The translations under genes and the position numbers were made by a program. 51,580 bases of DNA from JBEHYA01 sp048498415 (GTDB taxonomy: Bacteria; Pseudomonadota; Alphaproteobacteria; UBA9219; RGZA01): NCBI GenBank assembly GCA_048498415.1, contig JBEHYA010000003.1:1-51580 (forward strand), read 5' to 3'. The notes below the pieces were generated by a model. It made no database searches. It worked only from the letters and a program-made list of their open reading frames with translations, and was not told where the DNA came from. This document shows, piece after piece, positions 26,037-35,450 of the stretch. The stretch's first letter is position 1, and each line of letters begins with the position of its first letter.

Positions 26037-26567
26037 CTAATTCTCTTTCTTCGGTTCCGTCTTTTTGCGGAATTGATCGAGGCTGATCACCACGCCCTTT
26101 TCTTCCGGTTCGCCTTCTTTGGTGTCCTTGAGAAAATCGGGTTTTTTTACCCTCTCGAAGCGGGGCGTATCGTCATCCTCGTCCTCTTCTTCGTCCTCGT
26201 CGCCGTCAATCGTCTGGAACTGCAGGGCGAAGCTCACGGAAGGGTCGGCGAATGTGGTGATCGCGGCAAAGGGAATGACCAGCCGTTCCTTGATGTTGTT
26301 AAAGCTTAACGTCACGCTGAACGTATCGTCGTTAATCACCAGCCCGTAATACTGGTATTGCAGCACAATCGTCATTTCCTTGGGGTACTGCTCGTGCAGG
26401 TGCTGGGGAATTTGCACGCCGGGATATTCCGTGAAGAACGAGATATAGAAATGATGCGCGCCCGGCAACCCGCGTTCGGCCACCACACGCAGCGTATCCG
26501 CCACCACGTGGCGCAGCGCGGTTTCCACCATCACGTCATATCGAAGGGTATCGTCCGTATCAGCCAT
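26037..26567 (-). CDS. sspB: ClpXP adaptor SspB (alpha-type)
   Basis: Protein of 176 residues from the ATG at 26567; a GTG three codons upstream is the alternative. SspB tethers tmRNA-tagged proteins to the ClpX unfoldase. The N-terminal domain (about 5-120) has the family pattern: LRYDVMVETALRHVV, HHFYISFFTEYPGVQIP, LHEQYPKEMTIVLQYQYY and the beta-strand VTLSFNNIKERLVIPFAAITTFADPS region. A long acidic linker (GDEDEEEDEDDD) follows, and the C-terminus (GVVISLDQFRKK) carries the ClpX-docking-type tail. The gene for the tmRNA itself lies directly upstream on the same strand. Confidence 0.92.
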   Translation of the reverse strand: MADTDDTLRYDVMVETALRHVVADTLRVVAERGLPGAHHFYISFFTEYPGVQIPQHLHEQYPKEMTIVLQYQYYGLVINDDTFSVTLSFNNIKERLVIPFAAITTFADPSVSFALQFQTIDGDEDEEEDEDDDTPRFERVKKPDFLKDTKEGEPEEKGVVISLDQFRKKTEPKKEN

Positions 26568-26684
26568 TGGCCCCACAACTTTGAATCAGGTATTTCAATA
26601 AGGTTGGGATACAAACTTGAATTAATCAATAATAATTATAACGCCGGTTTGACGTTGGTTTTCTGGGGTTTTTGCACATGAAAG

Positions 26685-27021
26685 GAGTGGGGGGTTTCTG
26701 TTGCCCGGTACCCCCCGGACCGCTAAGCTTTTAAGCTACCTTATTTTCCGTTAGGAAAATTAGGCGGCGAGAGCTTGAGGAGCAACGTTGTCGTTGGCAT
26801 CCATTAGAGTAGCCCGATAACGGCGGTACAATGCCGAGCAAAAATTGTGCCTTTACTGCATACGTCGATCCTATTTCGCCCCCACTTTTTGCCTGCGGTT
26901 GTTCCGGGCACTTCGCCCGGAACAGAGCAAGGCAGACAAATGGTGGAGGCGCCGGGTACCGCCCCCGGGTCCGTGCTGCTTATTCCACACAACGTTTATC
27001 GCCATAGCCGGACAAGCCGGC
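26685..27021 (-). ncRNA. ssrA: Circularly permuted two-piece tmRNA
   Basis: The gene reads from high to low coordinates. First comes the acceptor piece (about 27021 to 26941), ending in CGCCTCCACCA with a TPsiC-type stem (GGACCCGGGGGCGG side) and an encoded CCA. An intervening linker follows (26940-26884). The coding piece starts at 26883 with GGGGGCG, which pairs with CGCCTCC of the acceptor end to rebuild the 7-bp acceptor stem, then AAATAGGATCGACG. The tag frame at 26798-26760 encodes ANDNVAPQALAA and a TAA stop; with the first alanine carried by the tmRNA the tag is AANDNVAPQALAA. The 3' end near 26685 is set by a hairpin with GGGGGGT/ACCCCCC arms and is approximate. The permuted order is a known alphaproteobacterial feature. 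Confidence 0.93.
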
Positions 27022-27027
27022 ACGCCT

Positions 27028-27054
27028 AATATAGTACACTTCCATTGATTTCAA
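27028..27054 (-). promoter_or_regulatory. Likely sigma-70 promoter of ssrA
   Basis: On the minus strand TTGAAA (27054-27049) and TATATT (27033-27028) are separated by 15 bases, ending about 6 bases before the start of the acceptor piece. The spacing is slightly short, but the position fits the expected tmRNA start near 27021. Confidence 0.5.
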
Positions 27055-27121
27055 AAGCGTTGCGGCCAAATTTTGTGAAAAAACAGGGGGTTGGAAGGCA
27101 TTTTTAAGTTAAAACCCTTCC

Positions 27122-27208
27122 GCCTCATCCCGGAAATTGCGCAGCAATTATCCGGGATCCATCTATCCGCAAGGCCACATGGATCCCGCATCAAGTGCGG
27201 GATGAGGC
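27122..27208. repeat. Interspersed two-hairpin repeat, type D
   Basis: The outer ends GCCTCATCCCG and CGGGATGAGGC pair; the right arm contains CCCGCATCAAGTGCGGG, itself a hairpin, and the left arm TCCCGG...CCGGGA with a TTGCGCAGCAA core. The right arm is shared almost exactly with the copy at 35214-35304. It follows folA on the minus strand and may serve as its terminator. The rest of the 26577-27218 gap holds ssrA and its promoter; I see no protein gene there. Confidence 0.8.
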
Positions 27209-27218
27209 CTTTTCTTGA

Positions 27219-27710
27219 TCACGTCGCATCATACGTTCGGAAGAATAGCTGCGTGCCGTTTTCCATTTCCGGCCGTTCGGATGATAAGCGCCAGCGGTGC
27301 AGATCGATGGCAGGAAAATACGCATCGCCGGGAACTTCCTGCTCGATATAGGTCAGGTAAATGCGGCTTGCCATGTTGATGGTCTGTTTAAAAATCTCAT
27401 CGCCGCCAATCACGAACAGCCATTCATCCTTTTCCATCATCTTTGGCAGCCAGCTGATTTCATTCAGCGCGCGCACCCGGGGGTCCGAAAAATGAATATC
27501 GCGGGTGAGCACAATCGTCTCGCGACCCGGCAACGGCTTGCCCAGCCGCTTCACGATTGATTTATAGGTCACGCGCCCCATCGCCACCTTGTGGCCCATG
27601 GTGGTTTCTTTAAAAAACGCGAGGTCGGATTTGAAATGCCACGGCAAATCGCCATTCTTGCCAATCACCATTTGTTTTCCAGCGGCGGCGGCAATCAGGG
27701 CGATTGGCAT
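27219..27710 (-). CDS. folA: Dihydrofolate reductase
   Basis: Protein of 163 residues, a standard length for bacterial DHFR. It reduces dihydrofolate to tetrahydrofolate with NADPH. Visible: ALIAAAAGKQMVIGKNGDLPWHFKSDLAFFKE, with the substrate-binding acidic residue in this region and the DLPW segment; MGRVTYKSI; the NADPH motif LPGRETIVLTRD; and FVIGGDEIFKQTI. It lies 3 bases downstream of thyA, the usual pairing, since thymidylate synthase produces the dihydrofolate that this enzyme recycles. Confidence 0.95.
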   Translation of the reverse strand: MPIALIAAAAGKQMVIGKNGDLPWHFKSDLAFFKETTMGHKVAMGRVTYKSIVKRLGKPLPGRETIVLTRDIHFSDPRVRALNEISWLPKMMEKDEWLFVIGGDEIFKQTINMASRIYLTYIEQEVPGDAYFPAIDLHRWRLSSERPEMENGTQLFFRTYDAT

Positions 27711-27713
27711 GGG

Positions 27714-28592
<879 letters not shown>

Positions 28593-28679
28593 GTTTATAA
28601 TATCGGGAATCGGTTCAATCTGTAACTATCGTGCCATGCAAAAAGTGAATTCTCAAGCGTAACCGAAGGCCTGAAAGAC

Positions 28680-29825
28680 ATGCCATTCCGGCGATTTCTT
28701 AAAAGCGAATATGGCAGCGCCGTGCTGCTGCTGGTGGCTGCTGCCCTGGCGATTGCGCTGGCCAATTCGCCCTGGGCGGCCATCTATCACGATCTGCTGC
28801 ATGAAACGCTGGATGTGCCATTCGGCGCCGGCACGCTGCACATCACGCTGGCCCATGTCATCAACGACGGGCTCATGACCATCTTCTTCCTTGTCGTTGG
28901 TCTTGAGATCAAGCGTGAATTCATGGGCGGCGAGCTTGGCACGCCGGCCAAAGCGGTGCTGCCAATCATCGCGGCGCTGGGCGGCGTGGTGGCCCCCGCG
29001 CTGGTTTATCTGTTCGTCAATCAGGCGGAGCAGCCCAACTGGCCGGGATGGGCCATTCCCACCGCGACCGATATCGCTTTCGCCCTTGGCCTGCTGGCCA
29101 TTGCCGGGCGCGGCCTGCCGGCGGCGCTAAAAGTTTTTCTTACCGCGCTTGCGATCATCGATGACCTGATCGCCATTCTCATCATCGCCACTTTTTACGG
29201 CGGCCACATTGCCATGCTGCCGTTTTTTATCATGGCCGCTCTGCTGGCGGCGTTGCTGGGCCTTAATTTAATGGGCGTGCGACGCCTGTTACCTTATTTG
29301 CTGCTGGGGGCCGCGTTGTGGCTGGCGGTGATCTACACCGGCCTGCATGCCACACTGGCCGGCGTGATGCTGGCCGTTTTCATTCCATTAGCGCCGGACA
29401 AAAAGCAATCGCCCACGCCTTTGCACCGGCTTGAACACGCCCTGCATCCTTTTTCCGCCTATCTCATCATGCCGCTGTTTGCGCTCGCCAATGCCGGCAT
29501 TTCGCTGGAAGGCTTATCGCCGGCTGCCATGCTGGCGCCGTTGCCGCTGGGTATCGCGCTCGCCTTATGGCTGGGTAAGCCCGCCGGTATTTTTTTCGCC
29601 GCGCAGCTTGCCATCCATCTCAAATGGGCCCAGCTGCCATCGGGGATGACCACGCGCCATCTTTTCGCGCTCGCCTGCCTTGCTGGCATCGGTTTTACCA
29701 TGAGCCTTTTTATCGGTGCCCTCGCTTTCCCGCAGGAAGAGGCGCTTAATCTTGTGCGCCTTGGCGTGATTGCAGGTTCTTGTCTGGCGGCTATAACGGG
29801 CGGGTTATTGCTGCGACGGGCTTAG
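28680..29825 (+). CDS. nhaA: Na+/H+ antiporter NhaA
   Basis: Integral membrane protein of 381 residues with about 12 hydrophobic segments. The ion-binding pair is Asp161-Asp162 in ALAIIDDLIAI, and the crossing unwound helix has PTATDIAFALG (Thr130-Asp131). The motifs FFLVVGLEIKREF and GIGFTMSLFIGALAF are characteristic of NhaA. It exports Na+ in exchange for protons, for pH and salt homeostasis. The gene is convergent with prfC, with a 4-base 3' overlap. Confidence 0.95.
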   Translation: MPFRRFLKSEYGSAVLLLVAAALAIALANSPWAAIYHDLLHETLDVPFGAGTLHITLAHVINDGLMTIFFLVVGLEIKREFMGGELGTPAKAVLPIIAALGGVVAPALVYLFVNQAEQPNWPGWAIPTATDIAFALGLLAIAGRGLPAALKVFLTALAIIDDLIAILIIATFYGGHIAMLPFFIMAALLAALLGLNLMGVRRLLPYLLLGAALWLAVIYTGLHATLAGVMLAVFIPLAPDKKQSPTPLHRLEHALHPFSAYLIMPLFALANAGISLEGLSPAAMLAPLPLGIALALWLGKPAGIFFAAQLAIHLKWAQLPSGMTTRHLFALACLAGIGFTMSLFIGALAFPQEEALNLVRLGVIAGSCLAAITGGLLLRRA

Positions 29826-31417
29826 GCGGCCTTCCGTAAATTTTCGTGCGTTTTGACGAATTTTAGGCCGGGGTTTTCGTCAATCGTCTTATCCAAATGC
29901 CACTGGTTACGCGCCAGAAAAACGATCGCGCCATCATGGTCTTCGGCGGCGTTGCCCTTGTTCTTTTCGGCAAACGCTTTCACGGCAGCGGGGTCGCCCT
30001 CAACCCAGCGGGCAATTTCTACGCCCGCGCTTTCAAATTTAGCGGGCACGCTGTATTCGGCCTCAATACGCGCGGCCAAAACTTCAAACTGCAGTGGGCC
30101 CACCACGCCCACAATCCACTCGGCGCCCGTGAGCGGCTTGAACACCTGGCTCACGCCTTCTTCGGCGAAATGCTCTAAGGCGCGGCGTAAGTGCTTCACC
30201 TTCATCGGGTCATCTAAATGAACACGCTGCAAGACTTCCGGCGCAAAGCTGGGTACGCCGGTAAAATGAATGGCTTCGCTTTCGGTCAGGGTGTCGCCAA
30301 TGCGCAGTGTGCCGTGGTTGGGAATGCCAATAATATCGCCGGCAAAAGCGTCTTCTGCCAATTCGCGTTCGCGCGCCAGAAACATCACGGCGTTATTCAC
30401 GGCCATAATCTTGTCCGTGCGCATATGTTTTAGCTTGATGCCGCGCTTAAAATTCCCCGAACACAACCGCACAAACGCAATGCGGTCGCGGTGGTTCGGG
30501 TCCATATTCGCCTGCACCTTGAACACAAAGCCGGTCACCTTCGGTTCATCCGGCTTGATCTGGCGCTCCGCGGCAGCCTGCGGGCGCGGGGGCGGGGCGT
30601 ATTCGCCAAGGCCCAGCAGCAATTCGCGCACGCCAAAGTTGTTGATGGCGCTGCCAAAGAAAATCGGCGTCAGGTGGCCTTCGCGGTAGCTTTGAATATC
30701 GAAGGGCTTGCATAAGCCCCGCACCATCTGCACATCCTCGCGCAGTTTCTGCAATTCATCGGGCTGCAAATACTGTTCCAGCTTGGGGTCGTCCAGGCCT
30801 TTGCATTCAATGCCTTCGCTGCGCTTATCGCCCTGCGTTTTATCCATCAAAATCAGGCGGTCGCGCAGTAAATCGTAGCAGCCGCGGAAATCGCGGCCCG
30901 AGCCAATCGGCCAGCTGGCCGGTGTTACATCAAGGGCCAGCGTTTGTTCGATTTCGTCCAGCAAATCAAACGGGTCGCGCGCTTCGCGGTCCATTTTATT
31001 GATGAATGTAATAATCGGAATATCGCGCATGCGGCAGACTTCGAATAATTTTCGCGTCTGCGTTTCAATACCCTTGGCCGCGTCAATCACCATCACCGCG
31101 CTATCAACGGCTGTCAGTGTGCGATAGGTATCTTCCGAAAAATCTTCGTGGCCCGGCGTATCCAGCAGGTTGAACGCGTAATTGGAATATTCAAAGCTCA
31201 TGACCGAGGCGGTCACGGAAATACCGCGCTCGCGCTCAATCTTCATCCAGTCGGAACGCGCACGGCGCTGGTCGCCGCGGGCTTTCACGGCGCCCGCCAT
31301 CTGAATGGCGCCGCCGAACAGCAGCAGCTTTTCCGTGAGCGTGGTTTTACCCGCGTCCGGATGGGCAATGATCGCAAAAGTGCGCCGCCGCGCGATTTCG
31401 TTGTTTAAATTGGCCAT
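29822..31417 (-). CDS. prfC: Peptide chain release factor 3
   Basis: Translational GTPase of 531 residues that recycles RF1/RF2 from the ribosome. The G domain shows AHPDAGKTT (18-26), the switch region RGISVTASVM, DTPGHEDFSEDTYRTL, INKMDREARDPFDLLDEIE and GSGRDF. Residues from about 290 on hold the domain II beta-barrel (VFKVQANMDPNHRDRIAFVR) and a C-terminal domain with GPLQFEVLAARIEAEYSV. The length matches E. coli RF3. Confidence 0.95.
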   Translation of the reverse strand: MANLNNEIARRRTFAIIAHPDAGKTTLTEKLLLFGGAIQMAGAVKARGDQRRARSDWMKIERERGISVTASVMSFEYSNYAFNLLDTPGHEDFSEDTYRTLTAVDSAVMVIDAAKGIETQTRKLFEVCRMRDIPIITFINKMDREARDPFDLLDEIEQTLALDVTPASWPIGSGRDFRGCYDLLRDRLILMDKTQGDKRSEGIECKGLDDPKLEQYLQPDELQKLREDVQMVRGLCKPFDIQSYREGHLTPIFFGSAINNFGVRELLLGLGEYAPPPRPQAAAERQIKPDEPKVTGFVFKVQANMDPNHRDRIAFVRLCSGNFKRGIKLKHMRTDKIMAVNNAVMFLARERELAEDAFAGDIIGIPNHGTLRIGDTLTESEAIHFTGVPSFAPEVLQRVHLDDPMKVKHLRRALEHFAEEGVSQVFKPLTGAEWIVGVVGPLQFEVLAARIEAEYSVPAKFESAGVEIARWVEGDPAAVKAFAEKNKGNAAEDHDGAIVFLARNQWHLDKTIDENPGLKFVKTHENLRKAA

Positions 31418-31468
31418 ATGCGGGGCTTTGAATAAGCGGTATGGCCTGCAAACGCAAGGCTTTTGGCG

Positions 31469-32818
31469 TTAAGCCGCGCCCACAACCTTATTGCGGCCGC
31501 CTTGCTTGGCGCTATAAAGCGCGGTATCTGCCGCACGGAACAGCACATTGGCATCATCCATGCCTTTATCGGTCGCCGCCACGCCAATGCTGATGGTCAC
31601 CGGCAATTCGCGGTCGGGCTCCCGCACGGCAAAAGGCGCGCCCGCAACGCTGGACCGCAAACGTTCAGCTACGTGCATGGCGGAATCATAATTGGTATCG
31701 GGCATCACAATCGCAAACTCTTCGCCGCCCAGCCGGATCACGATATCGAAGAAGCGCAGGCCCGTATTCAGGCGTTTGACCACCTGCTGCAAAATCTGGT
31801 CGCCGGCGTGGTGGCCGTGGGTGTCGTTTATTTTTTTAAAGAAATCGATATCAACCATTACTACCGAAATCGCCTTGCCGCCGGCTTTATAGCGGTCAAA
31901 CAAGCGCGGCACGTTCTGTTCAAGGTAATGGCGGTTATATGCGCCTGTTAAAGCATCCGTGATCGCCATGGTCATATTATGTTCATACGACAGGCGCAGC
32001 TTATCATAGGTGCGCTTGTTGCGGATCTGGGTGCGCAGGCGCGCGTGCAACTCCATCGCATCGATGGGGTTGAAAATGTAATCGTTTGCGCCCAGGTCCA
32101 GCGCCTTAGCGACGCGGCCAATATCGCTTTCATCGGCGTAAATCAAAATCGGCAGGCTGCGGGTTTCTTCGTTGGCGCGCAAATTGGCGATCACTTTCAG
32201 GCAATCATCCTGACTAAGGCCCATATTCACCATCACCACATCAACGGGCTGCGCGCGTAACACATCGCGTGCCGCGCCCATATTGGTGACGGCATGCAGG
32301 TTAATCCCGGCGCGTTCAATATGCTTGGAGACCATCGCGCATTCATTCGGCTGGTCATCGATCAGCACGATGTGCACGCTCCGCAGCGTATCGACATCGA
32401 TCTCCGCGCTCGCATTGCCTTCGCGCATGCGCCATTCATCCAGCAGGCTTTTTAATCGCAGGCACGAACGCACGCGCGCCATCAGCGCCACGTCGTTGAA
32501 CGGTTTGGTCAGGAAGTCATCCGCACCGGCTTCAAGCCCCTGCACGCGGTACTGCACTTCAGAAAGCGCCGTCACCATCACCACGGGAATATGCCGGGTG
32601 GCGGTGTCCGCCTTGATTTTGGTGCAGACCTCAAAGCCGTCCATTTCCGGCATCTGCACGTCCAGCAAAATCAAATCCGGCTTTTCTTCCTGCGCCATTT
32701 TCAGCGCATCGGCGCCGTTTTCGGCGGTGAGCACGGTATAATATTCGCGGCTTAACTTCGCCGCCAGCAGCTTGACGTTAAGGGGGTTATCATCGACGAC
32801 AAGAATACGCGCTGACAT
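31469..32818 (-). CDS. pleD: PleD-type response regulator, diguanylate cyclase
   Basis: Protein of 449 residues with receiver 1 (about 3-120, phosphoacceptor Asp in LILLDVQMPEMDG), receiver 2 (about 148-270), and a C-terminal GGDEF domain. In receiver 2 the phosphoacceptor position reads VVMVNMGLSQDD (Asn replaces Asp), so it is an adaptor domain, as in Caulobacter PleD. The cyclase shows DALTGAYNRHYLE, DIDFFKKINDTHGHHAGD and active-site RLGGEEFA; RFFD five residues before GGEEF is the product-inhibition I-site. It makes c-di-GMP at the cell pole during differentiation in the model. It follows divK by 7 bases or so, the conserved divK-pleD operon. Confidence 0.93.
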   Translation of the reverse strand: MSARILVVDDNPLNVKLLAAKLSREYYTVLTAENGADALKMAQEEKPDLILLDVQMPEMDGFEVCTKIKADTATRHIPVVMVTALSEVQYRVQGLEAGADDFLTKPFNDVALMARVRSCLRLKSLLDEWRMREGNASAEIDVDTLRSVHIVLIDDQPNECAMVSKHIERAGINLHAVTNMGAARDVLRAQPVDVVMVNMGLSQDDCLKVIANLRANEETRSLPILIYADESDIGRVAKALDLGANDYIFNPIDAMELHARLRTQIRNKRTYDKLRLSYEHNMTMAITDALTGAYNRHYLEQNVPRLFDRYKAGGKAISVVMVDIDFFKKINDTHGHHAGDQILQQVVKRLNTGLRFFDIVIRLGGEEFAIVMPDTNYDSAMHVAERLRSSVAGAPFAVREPDRELPVTISIGVAATDKGMDDANVLFRAADTALYSAKQGGRNKVVGAA

Positions 32819-32825
32819 GGGTTCC

Positions 32826-33206
32826 TTAACCTAAATACGAACTGGTCTTTTGCAGGAAGCTGCTCACCGAAATTGGCTTGGACAAGTAATCATCGCAGCC
32901 ACTGGTGCGGATACGTTCTTCATCGCCCTTCATGGCAAACGCCGTAATCGCAATGATGGGCACCTGCGCAATTTCCGGGTCGGCCTTGATCATCCTGATC
33001 ACATCGAAGCCGGAGATTTCAGGCAGCTGGATATCCATCAAAATCAAATTCGGTTTTTCGCTATGGGCAAGACGCTGCGCTTCCGCGCCGTTCCGCGTCT
33101 CGACAATGCGGTGCCCGCGCGAGCTGAGCAGGTCGCGGAACAGCTTCGCGTTCAGTTCATTATCCTCGACGATGAGGACGGTTTTTCCGCTGGGGCCGGA
33201 CGTCAT
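32826..33206 (-). CDS. divK: Single-domain response regulator DivK
   Basis: Stand-alone receiver protein of about 126 residues from the ATG at 33206; an upstream TTG is possible. It has VLIVEDNELNAKLFRDLL with the acidic pair, phosphoacceptor Asp in LILMDIQLPEISGFDVIRMIK, Thr in IIAITAFAMKGDEERI and the Lys in YLSKPISV. The sequence closely follows Caulobacter DivK, which relays between PleC/DivJ and the CckA-CtrA pathway. It lies directly upstream of pleD on the same strand. Confidence 0.92.
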   Translation of the reverse strand: MTSGPSGKTVLIVEDNELNAKLFRDLLSSRGHRIVETRNGAEAQRLAHSEKPNLILMDIQLPEISGFDVIRMIKADPEIAQVPIIAITAFAMKGDEERIRTSGCDDYLSKPISVSSFLQKTSSYLG

Positions 33207-33327
33207 GGCGGGGCGACTCAAAAGACACGGGAAGGGCTAACCGAGTGATGCCCTAACAATCGCAAGGATAGGTTAAGAATGTGCTGATGGTGTGGCTTTG
33301 CTTGGAAATATGCGGTGCCGGAATAAA

Positions 33328-34254
33328 TTATTCCAGTGACGCAACAGCAGGGGCCTTGCACTTGGAAGGCGGCAGCGATTCCACGTTCACCAGCTCGGCT
33401 TTCATGGCGAAATCGCCGTAATCGATGGTCATGCTCTTCATGATGCCATTTTCCAGCAGCACCATATCCATTTCATAATCCGGCTGGCCATTGCCTTTGC
33501 TGTCGGGGGCGAAGAACGCCATGCGAATGGGCCAGGCTTTACCTTTAAGCAGCGGATTACCCGCCAACCCGCCCGTGGCTGCCGTTTTTTCCATAATAGA
33601 AGGTTCAATCGGCGCCGCGATGAACGAGCTCACTTCATTCAGCCCCTGATCATCCGCGCCGTCAAACACGTTGGTGGCGAAAAACTTCTCGCCGTTCTTG
33701 GCGTGGGTCAGCAGTTCCAGCGTGTGGTGCGCGGGGAAGGTGGTCGCGGAAGAAAACTGCAGTTTCTTGTCGGCGCCGGCATTGAAGCTGGCTTCGCCAA
33801 AACTGCCCGCGGCATTGCCGATATGCGCGCTGCCGCGAATGACTTCCGTGGGGTCTTTATCGGTGGTGTGCGCCGAACGGTAAATATAGTTGCTGCCGTC
33901 CTTGGCTTCGCGCGCAATCAACGAACTGGTGGTGGTGCTGGCATCGCCTTCGCCATAAAAGAAGCGCACGATCATTTTCTGCTCGACATTCCAGTCGTTG
34001 CAGTCGTCGGCCCACGAATAATACATGCGGCCGTCAATGTCGCTCATGGTGCCGCCGTTCTTTGTGGGCGCCATGCTGATCTTATATATCGCGCGGTGGG
34101 GAATAAGCGTGACGCTATTCAGCGCCGCGCCGGCAACGGGGTCTTTTGAAATGTCGGAAGATTGGGCGGCGTTAACCGGGTGAGAGGCGCTCAGCGCTAA
34201 TCCAAGAATTGCAAGCGCCGGTATTTTTAAGAATTCATTAGCCTTGTAAGCCAT
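33328..34254 (-). CDS. eipB: Envelope integrity protein EipB (DUF1849)
   Basis: Periplasmic protein of 308 residues with a signal peptide (LKIPALAILGLALSASHPVNAA, about 9-30). The DUF1849 pattern is visible: LIPHRAIYKISM near 50-61, GGTMSDIDGRMYYSWADDCNDW near 67-88, and C-terminal YGDFAMKAELVNVESLPPSKCKA. The two cysteines Cys85 and Cys299 match the positions of the conserved disulfide described for Brucella EipB, a spiral beta-protein needed for envelope integrity. It is separate from divK by about 120 bases. Confidence 0.87.
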   Translation of the reverse strand: MAYKANEFLKIPALAILGLALSASHPVNAAQSSDISKDPVAGAALNSVTLIPHRAIYKISMAPTKNGGTMSDIDGRMYYSWADDCNDWNVEQKMIVRFFYGEGDASTTTSSLIAREAKDGSNYIYRSAHTTDKDPTEVIRGSAHIGNAAGSFGEASFNAGADKKLQFSSATTFPAHHTLELLTHAKNGEKFFATNVFDGADDQGLNEVSSFIAAPIEPSIMEKTAATGGLAGNPLLKGKAWPIRMAFFAPDSKGNGQPDYEMDMVLLENGIMKSMTIDYGDFAMKAELVNVESLPPSKCKAPAVASLE

Positions 34255-34483
34255 CTCGTCCAGTTCACTCCTTAATCATAAGTATGCCGGTAAAAAGTTA
34301 AGCAAAGTTTTAGCGATCGGATTATTTCGCAATAAATCAAAGGCCTATGGCCAAAAATTCACATCCCTGAAGCGGCAATTTCTGCCTTGAAGGTTACTTG
34401 GGGAAGGGAATGCCTTATTGGGCATTTTGCGTCGAATCGAATAATTACGCTGCCGATTCAAAAGCTTGGCCCCATCTGAAAAC

Positions 34484-34500
34484 TTGGCATACCCCTTGCA
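34484..34500 (+). promoter_or_regulatory. Sigma-54 (-24/-12) promoter
   Basis: TTGGCATACCCCTTGCA: GG and GC are separated by exactly 10 bases, and both halves fit the sigma-54 consensus TGGCAY-N5-TTGCW. The predicted start, near 34511, is 25 bases before the ATG of the GGDEF gene, with a GAGGAG ribosome site between them. The remaining 34255-34483 gap shows no gene that I can support. Confidence 0.75.
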
Positions 34501-34535
34501 ATTCTCGAGTCGACTGAACGAGGAGTCGACAAACA

Positions 34536-35207
34536 ATGCCCACTCAGACCGCGCTTACCTCTGCCACCCATGACGGCGCCTTTGCCGCCACCATGCAGGA
34601 AGCCATGCCCGCCAGCCTGATGACCCGTAGCAAGGTCATGGATATGGAGCAGGCCCTTAGCCTGATCGCCGAGGCCGATGAAATGATCCTGGCGCAGCGC
34701 CGCCGCATCGCCTACCTCGAAACCCTTTCCTTAAGCGATGAAGTCACCGGCCTCATGAACCGCCGCGGCTTTATGAGCGCACTCCACCGCGAACTGTCGC
34801 AGGCCAAACGCGAACCGCAGGCCAATGGCGTTTTGATTATCTTCGATCTCGATAATTTCAAGCAGATCAACGATACCCACGGCCATGCTGCGGGCGATGC
34901 GTACCTTGCCGCTTTCGCCGCCGCCCTGGCCGCCGAAGTCCGCCCGTCCGATGTGGTCGCGCGTTTGGGCGGCGATGAATTCGCCGTGCTGCTTACCCGC
35001 GCTGCCGCCAAGCCCGGCATGGCGCGTGCCGCGACAATCGTGCGCAATTTAAACGGTAAAAGCATGACCTGGCGCAATTCGGTGCTGCCGCTCCGCGCCA
35101 GCGCCGGCGTCGCCACCTACACGGGCCGCGATATCGCCGAAGCCGTCATGGTCTCCGCCGACCTCCGCTTATATGCCAACAAGCAGAAACGGAAAGCGGG
35201 CCGGTAA
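34536..35207 (+). CDS. Diguanylate cyclase (GGDEF domain)
   Basis: Protein of 223 residues. The N-terminal 60 residues are helical (QALSLIAEADEMILAQRRRIAYLE), a probable coiled-coil dimerisation stalk with no sensor domain. The GGDEF domain covers about 62-220: LSDEVTGLMNRRGF, IIFDLDNFKQINDTHGHAAGD (metal and GTP binding) and the active site RLGGDEFAVL. RPSD five residues before GGDEF matches the I-site for product inhibition. It should make c-di-GMP. A good ribosome site (GAGGAG) precedes the ATG, and a sigma-54 promoter lies just upstream, so expression is expected to depend on RpoN and an activator. It stands alone, with no partner phosphodiesterase. Confidence 0.92.
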   Translation: MPTQTALTSATHDGAFAATMQEAMPASLMTRSKVMDMEQALSLIAEADEMILAQRRRIAYLETLSLSDEVTGLMNRRGFMSALHRELSQAKREPQANGVLIIFDLDNFKQINDTHGHAAGDAYLAAFAAALAAEVRPSDVVARLGGDEFAVLLTRAAAKPGMARAATIVRNLNGKSMTWRNSVLPLRASAGVATYTGRDIAEAVMVSADLRLYANKQKRKAGR

Positions 35208-35213
35208 CAAGTT

Positions 35214-35304
35214 TGTCATCCCGGAAGCGCGCTTGCGCTATCCGGGATCCCATTTGGTTTCGGATAGAAATTAAATGGGATCCCGCATCAAGTGCGGGAT
35301 GACA
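35214..35304. repeat. Interspersed two-hairpin repeat, type D
   Basis: The outer ends TGTCATCCC and GGGATGACA pair. The left arm contains a GCGCGCTTGCGC core and the right arm CCCGCATCAAGTGCGGG, the same right arm as at 27122-27208. The inner flanks ATCCCATTT and AAATGGGAT pair. The bases just after it (GTGAAGAAG) resemble those after the type C copy before gmhB. Confidence 0.8.
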
Positions 35305-35330
35305 GTGAAGAAGGTGTTGTGATTGGTGTT

Positions 35331-35450
35331 ACCCCCTTCCAGAGGCAGGGGTCCATTCCTCGTATAGAGGTCGTAGCGCGAAGAATCTCCCCGCCTTTCG
35401 TGCTCCCTCTCTCCCCAAATGGGGAATGGGCCCCTGCGTGTGGAAGGGGT
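35331..35450. repeat. Long imperfect inverted repeat with terminator-like end
   Basis: The left arm (CCCCCTTCCA, then CAGGGG, then CCATTCC) pairs with the right arm (GGAATGGG, then CCCCTGC, then TGGAAGGGG) over about 28 bases, around a 60-base interior. It is followed by TTTTTATTTTT (35450-35460). It is unlike repeat types A-D and occurs once in this window. With the type D and type C copies on either side it makes up the 35208-35644 gap, in which I see no protein gene. Confidence 0.6.

Noticed and set aside
31440..31475. Hairpin between prfC and pleD
   Set aside because: The AACGC/GCGTT stem is short, with no T-run on the minus strand; not convincing as a terminator.
34296..34312. Possible CtrA site (TTAA-N7-TTTA) upstream of eipB
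   Set aside because: One mismatch in a short degenerate motif in AT-rich sequence; too weak to call.
34345..34536. Minus-strand 63-codon frame over the sigma-54 promoter
   Set aside because: There is no ribosome site, and the composition does not look protein-like; the region is better explained as a promoter.
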